Assembly: GCA_013152625.1 (NCBI GenBank)
Contig: JAADFY010000015.1
Coordinates: 1 to 9,757 of the forward strand
Reading direction: 5' to 3'
Origin: Alphaproteobacteria bacterium
Lineage (GTDB): Bacteria; Pseudomonadota; Alphaproteobacteria; Rhizobiales; Devosiaceae
Length of the DNA: 9,757 nt
Part shown: piece after piece, positions 6,491 to 9,757 of the stretch
Layout: the number at the start of each line of letters is the position of its first letter
Position numbering within the stretch: the stretch's first letter is position 1
Notes under the pieces: model-generated
What the model was told of the DNA's origin: nothing
The model's input: the letters and a program-made list of their open reading frames with translations, nothing else
Databases searched by the model: none
Program-made: the position numbers and the translations under genes

Positions 6491-6520
6491 TTAACAATGG
6501 CTTTGATTTGCTTACATAAT
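6491..6520 (+). promoter_or_regulatory. Probable sigma-70 promoter of clpS-clpA
   Basis: TTAACA (6491-6496, 5 of 6 to the -35 consensus) and CATAAT (6515-6520, 5 of 6 to the -10 consensus) are 18 bases apart. Transcription would begin near 6527. This makes the first ATG of the open clpS frame (6519) unusable from this promoter and leaves a leader of about 136 bases before ATG 6663. A T8 tract lies early in the leader (6540-6547). Confidence 0.5.
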
Positions 6521-6662
6521 GCCAAAGTCACAGATCCTGTTTTTTTTACGTTCGGAACCATCGGAAATGCCTTTGTCAGCCCGCACCCGTTCGACCATGA
6601 CCGCCCCCGGGGGGCCGGCTCGGAACTCGCTTGCCCAGCCGGATCGAACTTGGCTGGCCCAT

Positions 6663-6995
6663 ATGATGGCCGATGACGACAAGCCAAACGGGGTCGGCAA
6701 GGACGACGTGGGCGTTGCCACCAAGGTTCGCACCAAAACCAAACGTCCAAGCCTTTATCGGGTCCTGTTGCTCAACGACGACTACACGCCCATGGAGTTT
6801 GTGGTTGTCGTGCTGCGTGAAGTGTTTTTCAAATCCCGCGACGAGGCGATGCGGATCATGCTTCATGTTCACAATCAGGGGGTGGGGGAATGTGGCGTCT
6901 ATCCGTTTGAGGTCGCGGAAACCAAGGTCGGGCGGGTAATGGACGCCGCCCGCAAGAACCAGCATCCCTTGCAGTGCGTAATGGAAAAAAAGTAG
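6663..6995 (+). CDS. clpS: ATP-dependent Clp protease adaptor ClpS
   Basis: ClpS binds proteins bearing destabilising N-terminal residues (Leu, Phe, Tyr, Trp) and hands them to ClpA for degradation by ClpAP. The 110-residue product has a charged flexible N-terminal extension (1-28) that enters the ClpA pore, then the ClpS core from PSLYRVLLL (29-37). The N-degron pocket residues are present: NDDYTPME at 38-45 (Asn38, Asp39, Asp40, Thr42, Met44), and Met66 and His70, equivalent to E. coli Met62 and His66. The conserved GVYPFEVAETK and the HPLQC ending follow. The frame is open to ATG 6519, but that codon lies in the predicted -10 element. Starting at the ATG pair 6663/6666 gives the usual length and N-terminus, although no strong Shine-Dalgarno precedes it; ATG 6567 or 6597 is possible. 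It sits 8 bases before clpA. Confidence 0.93.
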   Translation: MMADDDKPNGVGKDDVGVATKVRTKTKRPSLYRVLLLNDDYTPMEFVVVVLREVFFKSRDEAMRIMLHVHNQGVGECGVYPFEVAETKVGRVMDAARKNQHPLQCVMEKK

Positions 6996-7003
6996 GAAAA
7001 TTT

Positions 7004-9421
7004 ATGCCTTCATTCTCCAAAGGTCTGGAAAAAGCCCTGCACCGAGCCATGAATCTGGCCCGGGACCGGCAACATGAGTTCGCCACCCTGGAGCATTTGC
7101 TGCTCTCCCTGCTCGATGATTCCGACGCTACAGCCGTTCTGGCCGCCTGTAATGTCGAGGTGGATATTCTGCGCCACGATCTCGATGAATTTCTCGATGA
7201 GGAGCTGGACGCGCTGGTGGTGGAGACCGACGAGGATTCTCGCCCCACGGCGGCGTTTCAGCGGGTCATTCAGCGCGCGGTCATTCATGTGCAATCCTCG
7301 GGCCGCGAAGAAGTTACCGGCGCCAATGTGCTGGTGGCGATTTTTTCCGAGCGCGAAAGCCATGCCGCATTTTTCCTCGAACAGCAGGAAATGACCCGCT
7401 ATGACGCGGTTAATTTCATGGCCCATGGCATTACCAAAACCGGCGTTTCCGAAGATCGCCGGGTGCGTGGCGCCACCGAAGGGGGCACCGGTTCAGACGA
7501 GGAGGGGGAGCGCAGCGGGACCAGTTCGCCTCTTGAGGATTTCTGCGTCAATCTGAATGAAAAAGCCAAGGCGGGAAAAATTGATCCCCTGATCGGGCGC
7601 GACAAGGAACTCAGGCGCACCATTCAGATCCTGTGCCGCCGGTCCAAGAACAACCCGATTTATGTGGGCGATCCCGGCGTCGGTAAAACCGCGATTGCCG
7701 AAGGGCTGGCCCGGCGCATCCATGAAAAAGACGTGCCCGAGGTTCTGCATGAGGCAGTGATCTATGCCTTGGACATGGGCGCGCTTTTAGCCGGAACCCG
7801 CTATCGCGGCGACTTTGAAGAGCGCCTTAAAGCGGTCATGAAAGAACTCGAAAAGCGCGATCATTCCATTCTTTTCATTGATGAGATTCACACCGTCATC
7901 GGGGCAGGGGCCACCTCGGGCGGTGCGCTGGACGCGTCCAACCTGCTCAAGCCGGCGCTGGCGTCCGGCGCCATCCGCTGCATCGGGTCAACCACGTATA
8001 AGGAATATCGCCAGTTTTTCGAAAAGGACCGGGCCCTGGTGCGCCGGTTTCAAAAGATTGATGTGGCCGAACCCACCATTGCCGACGCCATTGAAATCAT
8101 GCGCGGTCTAAAACCCTATTTCGAGGAATATCACAAGGTCGAGTACACGTCCGCCGCCCTCATATCGGCGGTGGAGCTTTCCGCCCGTTACATCAATGAT
8201 CGAAAACTGCCCGACAAAGCCATTGATGTCATTGATGAAAGTGGCGCCGCCCTGATGTTGCTGCCAAAGGAAGAGCGCAAGGCTACCATCGATGTGGCGG
8301 ACGTGGAGGCGACCATCGCCATCATGGCCCGCATACCGCCCAAATCGGTTTCAAAATCGGACACCGAACTGCTGTTGGCCCTGGGAAAGAACCTCAAAAC
8401 CGTGGTGTTCGGCCAGGACAAGGCCATCGATTCACTGGCGTCGGCGATCAAACTGGCCCGGGCCGGGCTGCGCGAGCCGGAAAAACCCATCGGGTCTTAT
8501 TTGTTCACCGGCCCCACCGGTGTGGGCAAAACCGAAGTTGCCAAACAGCTCGCCGATACCCTCGGGGTGGAATTGCTGCGTTTTGACATGTCTGAATATA
8601 TGGAGCGCCATACGGTGTCGCGTCTGATTGGGGCGCCCCCAGGATATGTGGGGTTCGATCAGGGCGGGTTGCTCACCGACGGGGTCGATCAGAACCCCCA
8701 TTGCGTGGTGTTGCTCGACGAGATCGAAAAGGCCCATCCGGACCTGTTCAATATTCTGCTTCAGGTCATGGATCACGGCAAACTGACCGATCACAACGGC
8801 AAGCAGATCGATTTTCGCAACGTTATCCTGATTATGACCTCCAACGCCGGGGCCATGGAGATGGAGCGCGCACCCATCGGGTTTGGCCGCAACAAGCGCG
8901 AAGGTGATGATGAGGAAGCGTTGAAAAAACTGTTTTCGCCGGAATTTCGCAACCGGCTGGATTCGGTCATTTCGTTTGCCGCCCTGCCCACGTCCGTGGT
9001 GGCGCGGGTGGTGGAAAAATTCATCATCCAGCTGGAGGCCCAGCTTGGCGAACGCGGGGTTACCATCGAGCTTAGCGAAAAGGCAAACGCCTGGATTGCG
9101 CATCGGGGTTATGACGAAAAGATGGGCGCGCGGCCTTTGGCCAGGGTCATACAGGAACATGTCAAACGGCAGTTGGCCGACGAAGTATTGTTTGGAAAAT
9201 TGCAGGACGGCGGCCTGGTCAAGGTCGATGTGACAAAGGACGGCTCGGGGCTGAAACTTAGCTTCCTGCCGCCGCAACCGGCCCGGCCCAAGGCGATCAC
9301 CGGGCCAAAAAAGCGAACTGCCAAGACGAAATCATCCGGCCCGGTCAAAAGCGCCGGCCGAACGGCCCGGGTGCCGAGCACGGCAAAACGGAGAAAGAAA
9401 ACCCCGGAAAAATCCCAGTAG
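7004..9421 (+). CDS. clpA: ATP-dependent Clp protease ATP-binding subunit ClpA
   Basis: ClpA is the hexameric AAA+ unfoldase that threads ClpS-delivered and tagged substrates into ClpP. The 805-residue product has the double Clp N domain (about 1-140, starting MPSFSKGLEKALHRAM) and an acidic linker (about 155-180). D1 has Walker A GDPGVGKT (222-229) and Walker B FIDEIH (Asp293, Glu294). D2 has Walker A GPTGVGKT (503-510), pore loop GYVG (547-550), Walker B LLDEIEKAH (Asp572, Glu573), the ClpP-docking IGF loop (625-627) and sensor-2 GAR (708-710). There is no ClpB-type coiled-coil M domain between D1 and D2. I chose ATG 7004: AGGAAAA (6994-7000) overlaps the clpS stop codon at ideal spacing, and the N-domain then begins normally. 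The last 45 or so residues form a Lys/Arg-, Pro- and Ser/Thr-rich tail beyond the 758-residue E. coli protein. Confidence 0.97.
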   Translation: MPSFSKGLEKALHRAMNLARDRQHEFATLEHLLLSLLDDSDATAVLAACNVEVDILRHDLDEFLDEELDALVVETDEDSRPTAAFQRVIQRAVIHVQSSGREEVTGANVLVAIFSERESHAAFFLEQQEMTRYDAVNFMAHGITKTGVSEDRRVRGATEGGTGSDEEGERSGTSSPLEDFCVNLNEKAKAGKIDPLIGRDKELRRTIQILCRRSKNNPIYVGDPGVGKTAIAEGLARRIHEKDVPEVLHEAVIYALDMGALLAGTRYRGDFEERLKAVMKELEKRDHSILFIDEIHTVIGAGATSGGALDASNLLKPALASGAIRCIGSTTYKEYRQFFEKDRALVRRFQKIDVAEPTIADAIEIMRGLKPYFEEYHKVEYTSAALISAVELSARYINDRKLPDKAIDVIDESGAALMLLPKEERKATIDVADVEATIAIMARIPPKSVSKSDTELLLALGKNLKTVVFGQDKAIDSLASAIKLARAGLREPEKPIGSYLFTGPTGVGKTEVAKQLADTLGVELLRFDMSEYMERHTVSRLIGAPPGYVGFDQGGLLTDGVDQNPHCVVLLDEIEKAHPDLFNILLQVMDHGKLTDHNGKQIDFRNVILIMTSNAGAMEMERAPIGFGRNKREGDDEEALKKLFSPEFRNRLDSVISFAALPTSVVARVVEKFIIQLEAQLGERGVTIELSEKANAWIAHRGYDEKMGARPLARVIQEHVKRQLADEVLFGKLQDGGLVKVDVTKDGSGLKLSFLPPQPARPKAITGPKKRTAKTKSSGPVKSAGRTARVPSTAKRRKKTPEKSQ

Positions 9422-9456
9422 GGCGGTTTTGGTGCCGGTCATCTTCTTTTCGCAAA

Positions 9457-9497
9457 CCCCCCACCCCTGACCCCTTCCCGCAAGGGGGAGGGGGAAG
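9457..9497. repeat. Dispersed C-rich/G-rich palindromic repeat after clpA
   Basis: A C-rich arm (CCCCTTCCC, 9471-9479) pairs with a G-rich arm (9485-9493) in a 9-bp stem with one G-U pair and a loop of about five bases. The preceding CCCCCCACCCCTGA belongs to the same unit. This wording is familiar from intergenic repeats in many alphaproteobacterial genomes. No T run follows on either strand, so it may act as an mRNA-end stabiliser rather than a strict terminator for clpA. Confidence 0.6.
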
Positions 9498-9555
9498 AAG
9501 CGGATATCCAAGAGCCAAAGAACGCATACGCTCAACATTTATTCATGCCAGGCAC

Positions 9556-9588
9556 GGCGAGGTGCGAGCCCCTTTGCTCGCAGTCGCC
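9556..9588. repeat. Two-tier hairpin GGCGA/TCGCC enclosing GCGAGC/GCTCGC
   Basis: An outer 5-bp stem (9556-9560 with 9584-9588) and an inner perfect 6-bp stem (9564-9569 with 9576-9581) are joined by a small asymmetric internal loop (GGT opposite AG) and capped by CCCTTT. The structure is more elaborate than expected for random sequence, but I know no RNA family that it matches. Confidence 0.5.
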
Positions 9589-9611
9589 ATTAAAGAACCC
9601 ACGAGGACGGA

Positions 9612-9629
9612 GCGCCGCTTATGCGGCGC
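9612..9629. repeat. Perfect palindrome GCGCCGC-TTAT-GCGGCGC
   Basis: A 7-bp all-GC stem (9612-9618 with 9623-9629) has a TTAT tetraloop and can extend by two further G-C pairs past one mismatch. No T run follows. It is probably part of the repeat cluster rather than a terminator. Confidence 0.5.
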
Positions 9630-9734
9630 CCCCGCGGAGCCGGTAGCGCAGAGTTTCTCGGCGTGAGGCAAAACAAGAGAGCGGTGTGCGGATCTCCAAA
9701 GGCAAGAGACCCAGAGCGTATCCTGACCTGCACC

Positions 9735-9755
9735 ACCCCGGACTTGATCCGGGGT
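9735..9755. repeat. Palindromic repeat ACCCCGGA-CTTGA-TCCGGGGT
   Basis: A perfect 8-bp stem (9735-9742 with 9748-9755) closes a CTTGA loop, two bases before the end of the window. The unit matches a very common alphaproteobacterial intergenic palindrome (CCCCGGA-CTTGA-TCCGGGG). The repeat may continue past the window edge. Confidence 0.65.
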
Positions 9756-9757
9756 CT

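Larger units (their letters stand above)
9422..9757. other. Non-coding tail after clpA with several palindromes
   Basis: I find no supportable gene in these 336 bases. Short minus-strand frames across 9470-9500 encode the PLPLAGRGQGWG-type peptide that commonly arises from a dispersed repeat and should not be called as proteins. Four GC-rich palindromes occupy most of the region and are listed separately. Bases 9630-9730 show no feature I can name. Confidence 0.6.

Noticed and set aside
6397..6750. Minus-strand 117-codon frame opposite clpS
   Set aside because: It runs antisense through the clpS leader and start, has a Trp/Arg/Pro-rich composition typical of antisense GC-rich frames, and shows no recognisable domain.
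8432..9277. Minus-strand 281-codon frame opposite clpA
   Set aside because: It is antisense to the conserved D2 domain of ClpA, and its length follows from codon bias in GC-rich DNA. No domain is recognisable.
9332..9538. Minus-strand frames of 60-68 codons after clpA
   Set aside because: They cross the C-rich/G-rich dispersed repeat and encode its typical artefact peptide; there is no ribosome binding site and they overlap the clpA 3' end.
9645..9675. tRNA-like wording (GCCGGTAGCGCAGAG)
   Set aside because: It recalls a tRNA D-arm, but there is no T-loop, anticodon stem or acceptor pairing around it.

Overview
The window looks like a chromosomal segment of an alphaproteobacterium. The evidence is a MipZ-type division ATPase, a DUF1489-family protein, a secreted D,D-carboxypeptidase ending in a SPOR domain, a clpS-clpA pair, GC-rich coding sequence, and intergenic palindromes of the kind scattered through alphaproteobacterial genomes. 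The order cannot be fixed from this sequence; Hyphomicrobiales or a related lineage is a guess. Most of the window is core housekeeping. I see no phage, transposase, CRISPR array, toxin-antitoxin pair, tRNA or rRNA.

Layout. Bases 179-1609 (+) encode the Mg2+ channel MgtE. Bases 1610-2024 form an intergenic stretch holding an untracked 33-codon ORF (1806-1907) with a strong ribosome binding site and one predicted membrane segment, followed by a rho-independent terminator (1946-1972). Next come a glutathione S-transferase family gene (2025-2693) and a DUF1489 gene (2690-3118), which overlap by 4 bases. mipZ (3243-4151, +) then meets a convergent minus-strand pair: an 87-residue unknown (4184-4447), downstream of the SPOR carboxypeptidase (4511-6124). 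A divergent regulatory region follows (about 6125-6662), with a second small ORF candidate (6403-6483) and a good sigma-70-like promoter for clpSA (6491-6520). clpS (6663-6995) and clpA (7004-9421) are 8 bases apart. The last 336 bases are non-coding and contain four GC-rich palindromes, at least two of them repeat-like.

How the genes relate. ClpS delivers N-degron substrates to ClpA, which unfolds them for ClpP. MipZ places the FtsZ ring away from the poles. The carboxypeptidase trims peptidoglycan stem peptides and its SPOR domain probably recruits it to the septum, so both act in division although they are transcribed towards each other. The GST and DUF1489 genes are probably translationally coupled.

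The best leads for something undescribed are the two small ORFs. The 33-codon ORF sits just before a terminator whose left arm can pair instead with bases right after the ORF's stop codon. That is the geometry of a translation-controlled attenuator for the GST operon. The 26-codon ORF between the carboxypeptidase and clpS has an unusually strong Shine-Dalgarno and contains a GC hairpin. Both are hypotheses from sequence alone.
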